Source: Polaribacter sp. L3A8 (GTDB lineage: Bacteria > Bacteroidota > Bacteroidia > Flavobacteriales > Flavobacteriaceae). Taken from it: a DNA stretch of 64,000 nt. The position numbers and the translations under genes are program-made. Positions 53,089 through 61,277 of the stretch are shown here, piece by piece. The DNA lies in NCBI RefSeq assembly GCF_009796785.1, contig NZ_CP047026.1:124001-188000 (forward strand), read 5' to 3'. The notes under the pieces were generated by a model. It was not told the DNA's origin. It searched no databases and saw only the letters and a list, made by a program, of their open reading frames with translations. Position 1 is the stretch's first letter, and every line of letters starts with the position of its first letter.

Positions 53089-54476
53089 ATGAGATATCAA
53101 ATTAATAGTCTTTTTGCTATATTTTATCTCATGTTTTCTTTTGCTATAAATTCTCAAAATTGTTGGGATAAAGCTGATGAAATTGTTAACTCTTTAAATG
53201 CTGTAAATTCATTCAGAGATAAAGAATATTTAATTTCTGATTTTGGCGTAAAAGCAGATGGAATATCACCTTGTAAAAAAGCTTTTGAAAACGCAATTAC
53301 AACTTGTAGTGATAATGGTGGAGGAACAATAATTGTTGCTGCCGGAAATTATTATATGAATGGACCATTAGTGTTAAAAAGCAATGTTCATATAAAATTA
53401 GAAGAAGGAGCTATTCTGAATTTCAGCACAAATGAAAATGATTATTTACCAGCAGTTTTAACAAGATGGGAAGGAACAGAAGTTTATAATTTTTCACCAT
53501 TAATTTATGCTTATCAGGTTATTAATATTGCCATTACAGGAAAAGGAACTATAAATGGAAATGGTTCAAAACACTTCGCTAAATGGAAGAAAACACAAAG
53601 TCAAGATAAAAAAATACTTCGTGAAATGGGAAAGAAAAACGTTCCTGTTTATAAGCGAGTTTTTGGAAAAGAACATAAACTACGTCCAGGTTTTTTTGAA
53701 CCTTTTGGTTGTAAGAATGTTCGTTTAGAAGACATTACAATTTTAGATTCTCCATTCTGGGTAATTCATCCTATTTTTTGTAATAATGTAATCATTAGAG
53801 GTGTAAAAGTAAAGAGTAACAACCCAAATAATGATGGAGCTGATCCTAAATCTTGTACAAATGTATTAATTGAAGATTGTAATTTTGAAACAGGTGATGA
53901 TGCAATTGCAATAAAATCGGGTAGAGATAATGATGCTTGGCGAGTTGGGCAACCATCAGAAAATATTGTCATTAGAAACTGTTTATTCAGTTCTAAAATA
54001 AACGGAGTTTGTATTGGTAGCGAAATTTCTGGAGGAGTTAGAAATGTATTTATTGAAAATATTAAAATTCCAAAATCATCAAATGCTATTTATTTTAAAT
54101 CGAACTTAGATAGAGGAGGATATATCGAAAATATTTTTGTTAGAAATATAAAAACAGATAAAGTAACTTCTAGTTTCATTAGATTTGAACCTAATTATAA
54201 AGGTGAGCGTTCTGCATTTCATCCAACGAAATTCAAAAATTTAATATTGAAAATATAGAATGTAAAGAATCCAATCAAATTGGTTTGTATTTAAATGGAT
54301 TTAAAGAATTACCAATTGAAAACATCACTTTAAAAAATATTACAATTGATAAAACTACAACTTCTTATAGTTTAAAAAACGGTAAAAATATTGTGTTTGA
54401 TAATGTCTCTATAAATGGAATTATTTTAAATAAAAAACCGAAAGAAACTATTTTAATAAAGATGAAAACACATTAG
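53089..54476 (+). pseudogene. GH28 polygalacturonase-like gene with a -1 frameshift
   Basis: The first frame (53089-54258, 389 residues) has an export signal and a GH28 right-handed beta-helix: GVKADGI, NDGADP (248-253), GDDAIAIKSG (269-278) and CIGSEISGG. It ends at a TAG just after 54241. The -1 frame continues the beta-helix without a gap (NIENIECKESNQIGLYLNG, NITLKNITIDK) to 54476. The site is AAAAATTTAAT at 54235-54245. One lost A, or -1 slippage on A-AAT-TTA, would explain it. The GHG motif III is also changed (I304 where His is expected). It could act on galacturonides if intact; activity is doubtful. Confidence 0.8.
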
Positions 54477-54509
54477 TTTATCAATTTATAGTTAAAAAAA
54501 ATAATTATT

Positions 54510-55781
54510 ATGAAATCATATATAGCAACCTTTTTATTCCTTTTTATAAGTGTTTTAGCTCTTCAATCGTGCAAGAAAGTAAGTAAGAAATCTGAACAAC
54601 ATAAAGAAGAAAACGCTATCAAAAGTAATTTTGTTTATTTGAGTGATGAACGCCTAGAAAAAGTAAAAATTTTACTGAAAGAAAAGGATACTTTTTTTAC
54701 AAAAGCATATCAAGAACTTATTGTAAATGCAGATTTAGAATTAGATAAAATTCCGGATCCTGTTACCAATAAAACACAAACTCCACCAAGTGGAGATAAG
54801 CACGATTTTATGACAATTGCTCCTTATAGATGGCCTAACCCTAATACAAAAGATGGTTTTCCTTGGATTGTAAAAGATGGAGAAATTAACCCAATGGCTA
54901 GAGGAAAAGATACAGATCATATCCGTTTAAGAGAAATGTTTAGTTCATTAGATAATTTATCTATGGCGTACTATTTTTCAGATGATATTAAATATGCTAA
55001 CAAAGCCAAAAGCATCTTAAAAACTTGGTTTATTGATGAAGCAACAAAAGTGAATCCGAATCTAAATTACGGCCAAGGAATTCCTGGTGAAGTAGAGGGT
55101 AGACGTGCCGGAATGATTTCTTGGCACAAAATAGCTGTAGTTGTTAATTCCGTACAATTGCTAGAAGCTCACAAAGTTTTAAATCTTGATGAGATGCAGG
55201 TGTTAAATAAATGGTTTTTGGATTATTATACTTGGGCAAAAACAAATAGAATGGGAATAGAGAATGATAATGGAAAACAAAATCATTCTACAAATTACGA
55301 TTTTATTTTAGTTGGTCTTGCTCGTTATTTAGGATTAAATGCTGAAGCAATAAGTAGATTAGAAGCTGCAAAAGCTAAAAGAATTGATGTTCAACTTCAA
55401 GTTGATGGAAAACAACCTTATGAATTAGGACGTACAAAATCTGTACACTATAGTTCTATGAATTTACGATTTATGACGTTGATTGCTGAAATGGGAATGC
55501 CTCTTAATGTAGATTTATGGAGTTATTCAACTCCTGATGGAAAGAGTATAAAAAAAGCATATGATTTTCTAAGACCATTTGCAGAAGGAAAAGAAAAATG
55601 GACTTATAGACAAATAACTGAAGGTGGTCCACAGAAAGCGATTGAGAACGAAATGATTCCGTTATTTAGTATTGCAAGTACTATTTTTAATGAACAATTA
55701 ATTGATAAAAGTGTTAAAGCACATCTATATTTAGATTATTTAGATAAATTAAAATATCCACCATTATTTAAATTAAAATAG
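54510..55781 (+). CDS. Alginate_lyase-superfamily polysaccharide lyase (PL38-like), lipoprotein
   Basis: A 423-residue protein with lipobox LALQSC. The alpha/alpha barrel of the Alginate_lyase Pfam family is recognised by APYRWPNPNTKDGFPW, ARGKDTDHIRLREMFSSL, the catalytic Asn-His stretch KQNHSTNYDF (near 258) and the Tyr-rich GRTKSVHYSSMNLRFM. It should cleave a uronate-containing chain by beta-elimination, giving the unsaturated ends used by GH88 and GH105. The match seems closest to the PL38 type (glucuronan or alginate); I cannot separate PL5, PL38 and PL39 by eye. It sits between GH28 and DUF2264 genes. Confidence 0.8.
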   Translation: MKSYIATFLFLFISVLALQSCKKVSKKSEQHKEENAIKSNFVYLSDERLEKVKILLKEKDTFFTKAYQELIVNADLELDKIPDPVTNKTQTPPSGDKHDFMTIAPYRWPNPNTKDGFPWIVKDGEINPMARGKDTDHIRLREMFSSLDNLSMAYYFSDDIKYANKAKSILKTWFIDEATKVNPNLNYGQGIPGEVEGRRAGMISWHKIAVVVNSVQLLEAHKVLNLDEMQVLNKWFLDYYTWAKTNRMGIENDNGKQNHSTNYDFILVGLARYLGLNAEAISRLEAAKAKRIDVQLQVDGKQPYELGRTKSVHYSSMNLRFMTLIAEMGMPLNVDLWSYSTPDGKSIKKAYDFLRPFAEGKEKWTYRQITEGGPQKAIENEMIPLFSIASTIFNEQLIDKSVKAHLYLDYLDKLKYPPLFKLK

Positions 55782-55854
55782 TTTTAGGTATCTAAAATAT
55801 TAATTAATACAAGATAATTTTGAATTACAAATTTTTAATAGCGTTCTTTTTTAC

Positions 55855-57036
55855 TTGTTTTTGTTGAATACAAATAAAGGATCTGCTCAATCAAACAAAG
55901 AGGATCGTCAATTTTATGTAGATGCAATGTTAAAAATTGCATATCCAGTTTTAGATGCGTTAAGTAAAAATGAACTCAAAAAAACAATGCCTGTAGAAAT
56001 GTCTTCAAAGGCTGTAAATGATAGGTCGAAATTTACATATTTAGAAGCATTTGGAAGAACATTATCCGGTATTGCTCCTTGGTTAGAATTAGGTGTAGAT
56101 AAATCAAAAGAGGGGAAGTTAAGAGAAAAGTACATTCAACTAACATTGCTTTGTTTAAAGAATGCTACTGACCCAAAATCTGCGGATTATCTGAATTTTA
56201 GTGAAGGAAGTCAACCTTTGGTTGATGCAGCTTTTTTAGCACAAGGATTGTTGAGAGCTCCTACGCAATTATGGGAAAGGTCTGATTTAGAAACAAAAAA
56301 GAACATATTAACCGCGTTAAAGAAAACAAGGAAATTATCTCCAGGATATAACAATTGGCTCTTATTTACTGCGATGATAGAAGCTGCTATTTTAAAATTT
56401 GAAGGAGAAGCAGATATGGTTCGTATTCAATATGCTTTAAACAAACACAAAGAATGGTATTTAGGCGATGGAACTTATGGAGATGGTCCAAATTATCATT
56501 GGGATTATTACAATAGTTTTGTCATTAATCCTATGTTGTTAGATATATGGAATGTTTTGTTACCTAAAAAAGAAACGTTGAAAAGTTGGCGATATAAAAA
56601 TGAAAATTTAGAATATGATGAAGTTCTAAATAGAGCAAAAAGTTATGCTCTTATTCAAGAGAAATTGATTTCTCCAGAAGGAACATATCCTCCAATAGGA
56701 CGTTCATTAACATATAGGTTTGGTGCTTTTCAAGCCTTATCTCAAATAGCATTGTTTAAAGAGTTGCCTTTTAAAATTCAACCAAGTCAAGTTCGTTCAG
56801 CTTTAAAAGCAGTTATAAAAAAACACTTAGAAGCAAAAGATATGTTTGATGAAAATGGTTGGTTAACAATTGGTTTTTACGGACATCAACCAGAAATGGC
56901 AGAACGTTATATTTCTACAGGAAGTTTATACTTATGTACAGAAATATTTTTGGTTTTAGGTTTGCCATCAGAAAATATTTTTTGGTCTGATGTTTCAAAA
57001 GATTGGAGTCAAAAGAAAATTTGGTCAAAAAATTAG
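55855..57036 (+). CDS. DUF2264 / GH154-like hydrolase with broken export signal
   Basis: A 393-residue protein matching DUF2264: AFGRTLSGIAPWLEL, NFSEGSQPLVDAAFLAQGLLR, NNWLLFTAMIEA and GDGTYGDGPNYHWDYYNSFV. The family includes beta-glucuronidase-like GH154 enzymes with an alpha/alpha barrel. The frame begins at TTG 55855 with no proper signal peptide. In another frame just upstream, LNYKFLIAFFFTCFC from TTG 55822 reads as a signal peptide that would join near 55867 by a one-base shift. So export may be lost, or the sequence has an error. Otherwise the coding region is intact and full length. Confidence 0.78.
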   Translation: MFLLNTNKGSAQSNKEDRQFYVDAMLKIAYPVLDALSKNELKKTMPVEMSSKAVNDRSKFTYLEAFGRTLSGIAPWLELGVDKSKEGKLREKYIQLTLLCLKNATDPKSADYLNFSEGSQPLVDAAFLAQGLLRAPTQLWERSDLETKKNILTALKKTRKLSPGYNNWLLFTAMIEAAILKFEGEADMVRIQYALNKHKEWYLGDGTYGDGPNYHWDYYNSFVINPMLLDIWNVLLPKKETLKSWRYKNENLEYDEVLNRAKSYALIQEKLISPEGTYPPIGRSLTYRFGAFQALSQIALFKELPFKIQPSQVRSALKAVIKKHLEAKDMFDENGWLTIGFYGHQPEMAERYISTGSLYLCTEIFLVLGLPSENIFWSDVSKDWSQKKIWSKN

Positions 57037-57120
57037 TGATAGGAACAAAAAGATGCAATAGACATAGAATATTAAGAAGAATTTAAAAATTTACACTTGT
57101 TGTAAGAAACATCGTTGTAA

Positions 57121-57225
57121 ATGAATTTAAAGAAAGAAATTATTGCAGTTCTATTTATTTTATTTGTAAACACATCATATTCTCATAAAAAAGAACGTTC
57201 ATTTTTGGTGTCCTATAAAAAATAG
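57121..57225 (+). pseudogene. Short signal-peptide fragment, possible ThuA duplicate remnant
   Basis: A 34-residue ORF (MNLKKEIIAVLFILFVNTSY, then SHKKERSFLV) resembling the N-terminus of the ThuA-DUF1080 protein encoded 100 bp downstream (KKIVITFF..VFITYSKQKEPSILV). It stops right after the similar part. It reads as the leftover of a tandem duplication. The rest of the gap 57037-57324 holds the promoter element at 57260. Confidence 0.4.
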
Positions 57226-57259
57226 ATTTACTATAAAAATTTATCAATTAAAAAAAACA

Positions 57260-57306
57260 ATCATAATAGTACAGGATAGACTCAAAAAATTAAAAACTTA
57301 ACCTTG
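57260..57306 (+). promoter_or_regulatory. Shared PUL promoter element, copy C
   Basis: ATAGTACAGGA (57266-57276) matches copies A and B over the AGTAnAGGA core. It precedes TAACCTTG (57299-57306, one mismatch to TAnnTTTG) at the same distance of 39 bp from the aligned start. It is upstream of the ThuA-DUF1080 gene at 57325. Confidence 0.5.
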
Positions 57307-57324
57307 TATAATAATAATTTTTCA

Positions 57325-58908
57325 ATGGTTTTTAAGAAAATAGTAATTACATTTTTTTGTTTGTTCTACGTGTTTATTACTTATTCTAAACAAAAGGAAC
57401 CTTCAATTTTGGTATTCTCAAAGACAGCAAGTTTTAGACATAAGTCTATACCTGCTGGTATTCAGTTTTTTACTAATTTAAAGAACGAAACTAGCTGGAA
57501 AATAGATTTCTCTGAAGATGCAAATGATTTTACATTAGAAAATTTAAAGAACTATAATGTTGTTGTTTTCTTAAATACAACAGGAAACATCTTAGATAAA
57601 AATCAAAAAGAAGCGTTTCAAAAATATATTGGCCATGGAAATGGTTTTGTTGGTATTCATGCAGCTTCTGATTCCGAAAAAGAATGGACTTGGTATGGAG
57701 ATATGGTGGGAGCGGTTTTTAAAGATCATCCTAAGGTACAAAAAGCAAAAGTACATTTTAACAATTCTAGTTTACATCCAGCAACAAATCATTTAAAAGA
57801 AGAAGAGCTTTTTAGGGATGAATGGTATAATTTTAAAAAACCAGTAGCAAGTCATGTAAATGTTTTAGCAACTGTAGATGAAACTTCATATACAGGAAAA
57901 CAGATGAATACAAAAAATCATCCTATTACTTGGTTTCATCATTTTAATGGAGGTCGTATTTTTTATACAGGTTTAGGGCATACCGTTACATCTTACGCAG
58001 ATGCTAGGTTTCAGAAAATGATTAAGGGAGCTATACTTTGGGCGGCAGATTTAGAACAAATTAAAAAACCATCTACTAAAAAATGGACAAATCTTTTTGA
58101 AGGAAACCCATCAGAAAATTGGGATGTTTTTATTGGAGCTCTGCATGCAAGTGTTAAAGGGTTAAAGAATGTAGATCCAAAAAGTGATGGTAAAAATGCA
58201 ACACCCTTAGGGTTAAATAATGATCCCAAAAATGTTTTTAAATTTGAAAAAGAAAGTGGAGAAAATATTTTACATATTTCTGGAGAAATTTATGGCGCCT
58301 TAACTTCTAAGCAAGAGTATGAAAATTATCATTTAAAATTAGAATTTAAATGGGGAGAACAAATTTGGGAACCTCGTTTATTAAGAAAAAGAGATAGTGG
58401 CATTTTATACCATTGTTATGGTCCAAATGATGCTTTTTGGAATGTTTGGATGTCGTCTCAAGAGTTTCAAGTTCAAGAAGGAGATTTAGGAGATTATTAC
58501 GCTTTAAGCGGAACCCTAATAGATATTCCATCAGAAAAAATAGAAGGAGAAAAAGAATTTACGTATGTTAAAAATGGAGGCTTAAACCCGTTTTCTAGCA
58601 CACAACGTGTACCGCCCAACCATTGTAATAAAGGTTTTGATAATGAGAAACCACATGGAGAATGGAATACTTTAGAATTAATAAGTTATAAAGGTACTAG
58701 TTACCATGTTGTAAACGGAAAAGTTGTAATGGCTTTGTATAATTCTAGATATAAAAATTCAGACGATAAAATTGTTCCATTAACAAAGGGGAAAATTCAA
58801 ATTCAATCTGAAGCAGCAGAAGTTTTTTATAAAAATGTTCAGATTAAATCTATAACAAACCTGCCAAGAAAGTATAAAAAACAGGTAAAAAATAGAAAAA
58901 ATAAATAG
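57325..58908 (+). CDS. ThuA domain fused to DUF1080 (3-keto-glycoside hydrolase type)
   Basis: About 527 residues from the ATG at 57325, chosen because the signal peptide (MVFKKIVITFFCLFYVF) starts there. The N-terminal ThuA domain (about 25-245) has SKTASFRHKSIPAGI, YIGHGNGFVGIHAASD and TGLGHTVTSYADARF. The C-terminal DUF1080 concanavalin-like domain (about 255-515) has WTNLFEGN, LKLEFKWGEQIW, RDSGILYHCYG, SQEFQVQEGD and GEWNTLELISYKG. ThuA and DUF1080 proteins act on 3-keto sugars or glycosides. A Gfo/Idh/MocA oxidoreductase, the type that makes such 3-keto sugars, follows 8 bp downstream. Confidence 0.85.
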   Translation: MVFKKIVITFFCLFYVFITYSKQKEPSILVFSKTASFRHKSIPAGIQFFTNLKNETSWKIDFSEDANDFTLENLKNYNVVVFLNTTGNILDKNQKEAFQKYIGHGNGFVGIHAASDSEKEWTWYGDMVGAVFKDHPKVQKAKVHFNNSSLHPATNHLKEEELFRDEWYNFKKPVASHVNVLATVDETSYTGKQMNTKNHPITWFHHFNGGRIFYTGLGHTVTSYADARFQKMIKGAILWAADLEQIKKPSTKKWTNLFEGNPSENWDVFIGALHASVKGLKNVDPKSDGKNATPLGLNNDPKNVFKFEKESGENILHISGEIYGALTSKQEYENYHLKLEFKWGEQIWEPRLLRKRDSGILYHCYGPNDAFWNVWMSSQEFQVQEGDLGDYYALSGTLIDIPSEKIEGEKEFTYVKNGGLNPFSSTQRVPPNHCNKGFDNEKPHGEWNTLELISYKGTSYHVVNGKVVMALYNSRYKNSDDKIVPLTKGKIQIQSEAAEVFYKNVQIKSITNLPRKYKKQVKNRKNK

Positions 58909-58916
58909 AGATAACA

Positions 58917-59888
58917 ATGATGAAAAATAATGTTCATTGGGGAATCATTGGTTGCGGAGACGTTGCAGAGGTAAAGAGTGGACCTGCTTTTCAAAAGGCT
59001 AAAAATTCTTATTTATTAGCTGTAATGAGAAGAAATGAGGAAAAAGTTAAAGATTTTGCACAAAGACACCACGTTTCTAATTGGACCACAAATGCTTTAG
59101 ATATAATTAACAACAAGAATATCAATGCAATTTATATTGCAACACCTCCTTCTACACATTTAGAATATGCGCTTAAAGCTTTAGAAGCAGGTAAAAATGT
59201 GTATTTAGAAAAACCAATGGTATTAAATTCTGATGAAGCTAAGATACTTTTAGAAGCTACAAAAAAAGGAAATAATAAATTAACAGTAGCTCATTATCGC
59301 AGATGTTTGCCTGTATTTATTGCCGTAAAAGAATTGCTAGATTCTAATATTATTGGAGCCGTTTCTACTGCCGAAATTATAATTTCTCAAACAAAAGATG
59401 CATCTTTAATAGCCAAAACGGATGAAAACTGGCGAACAAATCCAGCAATTTCTGGAGGTGGATATTTTCATGATATCGCTCCGCATCAGCTAGATTTAAT
59501 GGTTCATTATTTTGGTGATGTAGCTACTATTAATAGAGTAGAAGTTGAGCAAAATGTAAATATTCATGATGTTGTAAAAGGAACTCTTAAGTTTAAAAAT
59601 GGAGTAAGTTTTAAAGGATGTTGGAATTTTGATGGCTTAGAAAATAAAGATAAATGCACTATTAAAGGAGAAAAAGGGAGCATCTCTTTTTCTTTTTATA
59701 AAGACGAGATAATTCTTTCTACTGATAAAAAAGAAAAGAAATATCAGTTTAAAGGTACCAAGCATGTACAACAACCCATGATAGAAAAAACGGTAGCGTA
59801 TTTTTTAGAAAAAAATGAAAACCCTTGTTCTGTAAATCAAGCGGCAACGGTTACTAAAATTATGGATGTTTTTTGTGGAATAAAATAA
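58917..59888 (+). CDS. Gfo/Idh/MocA-family oxidoreductase
   Basis: A 323-residue NAD(P)-dependent sugar oxidoreductase. The Rossmann motif is IIGCGDVAE (10-18), the catalytic Lys lies in EKPMV near 98, and GGGYFHDIAPHQLD contains the active-site Asp/His. It has no export signal, so it is cytoplasmic. Directly downstream of ThuA-DUF1080, it may oxidise a sugar to a 3-keto intermediate, as ThuB does with ThuA in rhizobial trehalose use. The compartments differ (ThuA-DUF1080 is exported), which needs explaining. Confidence 0.88.
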   Translation: MMKNNVHWGIIGCGDVAEVKSGPAFQKAKNSYLLAVMRRNEEKVKDFAQRHHVSNWTTNALDIINNKNINAIYIATPPSTHLEYALKALEAGKNVYLEKPMVLNSDEAKILLEATKKGNNKLTVAHYRRCLPVFIAVKELLDSNIIGAVSTAEIIISQTKDASLIAKTDENWRTNPAISGGGYFHDIAPHQLDLMVHYFGDVATINRVEVEQNVNIHDVVKGTLKFKNGVSFKGCWNFDGLENKDKCTIKGEKGSISFSFYKDEIILSTDKKEKKYQFKGTKHVQQPMIEKTVAYFLEKNENPCSVNQAATVTKIMDVFCGIK

Positions 59889-59896
59889 TAATAAAT

Positions 59897-61252
59897 ATGT
59901 CTAAAAAAATATCAAACTTATTGGTTTTTTTAATGATTGCTTTTAATAGTTACTCGCAAAACCCAATTGTACCTAATAAAGGTTTAAACGATCCACATGT
60001 TCATATTTTTAATGATACTGCGTACGTTTATGCTTCTCACGACAAATCTATAGATAATAAGAAATTTGTGATGGAAGATTGGTGGATTTGGTCTTCACCA
60101 GATTTAGTAAATTGGAAAAAAGAAAGTGTTTTAAAACCAGAAGATACATATATTGGCAAACCCTTTTCTAGATGTTGGGCAACAGATGTAGCTTATAAAA
60201 ACGGAAAATATTATTGGTATTTTTCTGAAGAAAATCAACAAACAGGTGTTGTTGTTGGCAATTCGCCTACAGGACCTTGGAAAGATGTTTTAGGTAAACC
60301 TTTATTGTCATCAGAGTTAACACCAACAGATGAATACGACATGGCTATTTTAGAAGATAATGGTTCTCATTACATCGTTTTTGGTGTCTGGGATTATTAC
60401 ATAGCAAAACTAAATGATGATATGATTAGTTTGGCAGAAAAGCCTAAGAAAATTGAAATAATAAACCCAAGAGGCCCTTATAATTTAGATGGTAAAAATT
60501 TAAAAAAACCAACAGATGATAAACCTTTTATGCATAAAGTTAATGGGAAATATTATTTGTCTTGGGGTGTTTTTTATGGAGTTTCAGATAATCCTTACGG
60601 CCCTTTTGATTGTAAAGGAACTATTTTAAATAAAGCAAGTTTTGCAAAGGGATATGATGCACCTACATGGCCAACGGGTTTTCAACAAGGAAGACATGGT
60701 TCTTTTTTTGAATGGCATAATCAAACTTATTTTGCTTATTGTGATATCAGTCAAACAGGAAATCGTTATTTTAGAGACACATTTATAAGTTACATTCATT
60801 ATAAAGAAAATGGAGAAATAGCAACTATTAGAGTAGACGGAATTGGTGTTGCCAATTACAATGCAAATCAACCTAAAATAGAAGCTGAAGACTATTTTAA
60901 GTCTAAAGGATTTATAAAAAAAGAGATGAATAACGGTTTTGTTGTAGAAACTACTTCTAATAAAAGTTATTTAAATTTTCCTAATGTAAAAGGAGGAGAC
61001 CAAGTGTCTCAATTAACTTTAAAAGTTGCTGCACCCGATGGAGGTTTTTTTTCTATTGAAATTCGTAAAGATAAATTAGACGGACAATTGGTAAGTAAAA
61101 GAGTTCTAAAACTGAACCCAAATAAAAATGATTTTGAAGACGTAGTATTTGATTTAAAATTACTGTCTGATACAGAGAATTTATATTTTTTGATAGAGCA
61201 AAAAGAACATAAAAAATTAAAAGTGGATTCTTTTTCATTTTTTTTTAAATAA
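59897..61252 (+). CDS. GH43-family glycoside hydrolase, secreted
   Basis: About 451 residues from ATG 59897, where a signal peptide begins (KKISNLLVFLMIAFNSYSQ). The five-bladed propeller of GH43 shows LNDPHVHIF with the catalytic base Asp (about 32), EYDMAIL with the pKa-modulating Asp, and GRHGSFFEW with the acid Glu. The C-terminal 120 residues (KIEAEDYFKSKGFI onward) form a CBM6-like jelly roll. Typical activities are beta-xylosidase or alpha-arabinofuranosidase. It is co-transcribed with the oxidoreductase gene and GH3. Confidence 0.85.
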   Translation: MSKKISNLLVFLMIAFNSYSQNPIVPNKGLNDPHVHIFNDTAYVYASHDKSIDNKKFVMEDWWIWSSPDLVNWKKESVLKPEDTYIGKPFSRCWATDVAYKNGKYYWYFSEENQQTGVVVGNSPTGPWKDVLGKPLLSSELTPTDEYDMAILEDNGSHYIVFGVWDYYIAKLNDDMISLAEKPKKIEIINPRGPYNLDGKNLKKPTDDKPFMHKVNGKYYLSWGVFYGVSDNPYGPFDCKGTILNKASFAKGYDAPTWPTGFQQGRHGSFFEWHNQTYFAYCDISQTGNRYFRDTFISYIHYKENGEIATIRVDGIGVANYNANQPKIEAEDYFKSKGFIKKEMNNGFVVETTSNKSYLNFPNVKGGDQVSQLTLKVAAPDGGFFSIEIRKDKLDGQLVSKRVLKLNPNKNDFEDVVFDLKLLSDTENLYFLIEQKEHKKLKVDSFSFFFK

Positions 61253-61277
61253 TAAAAATTAATAAATAATAGTAATA

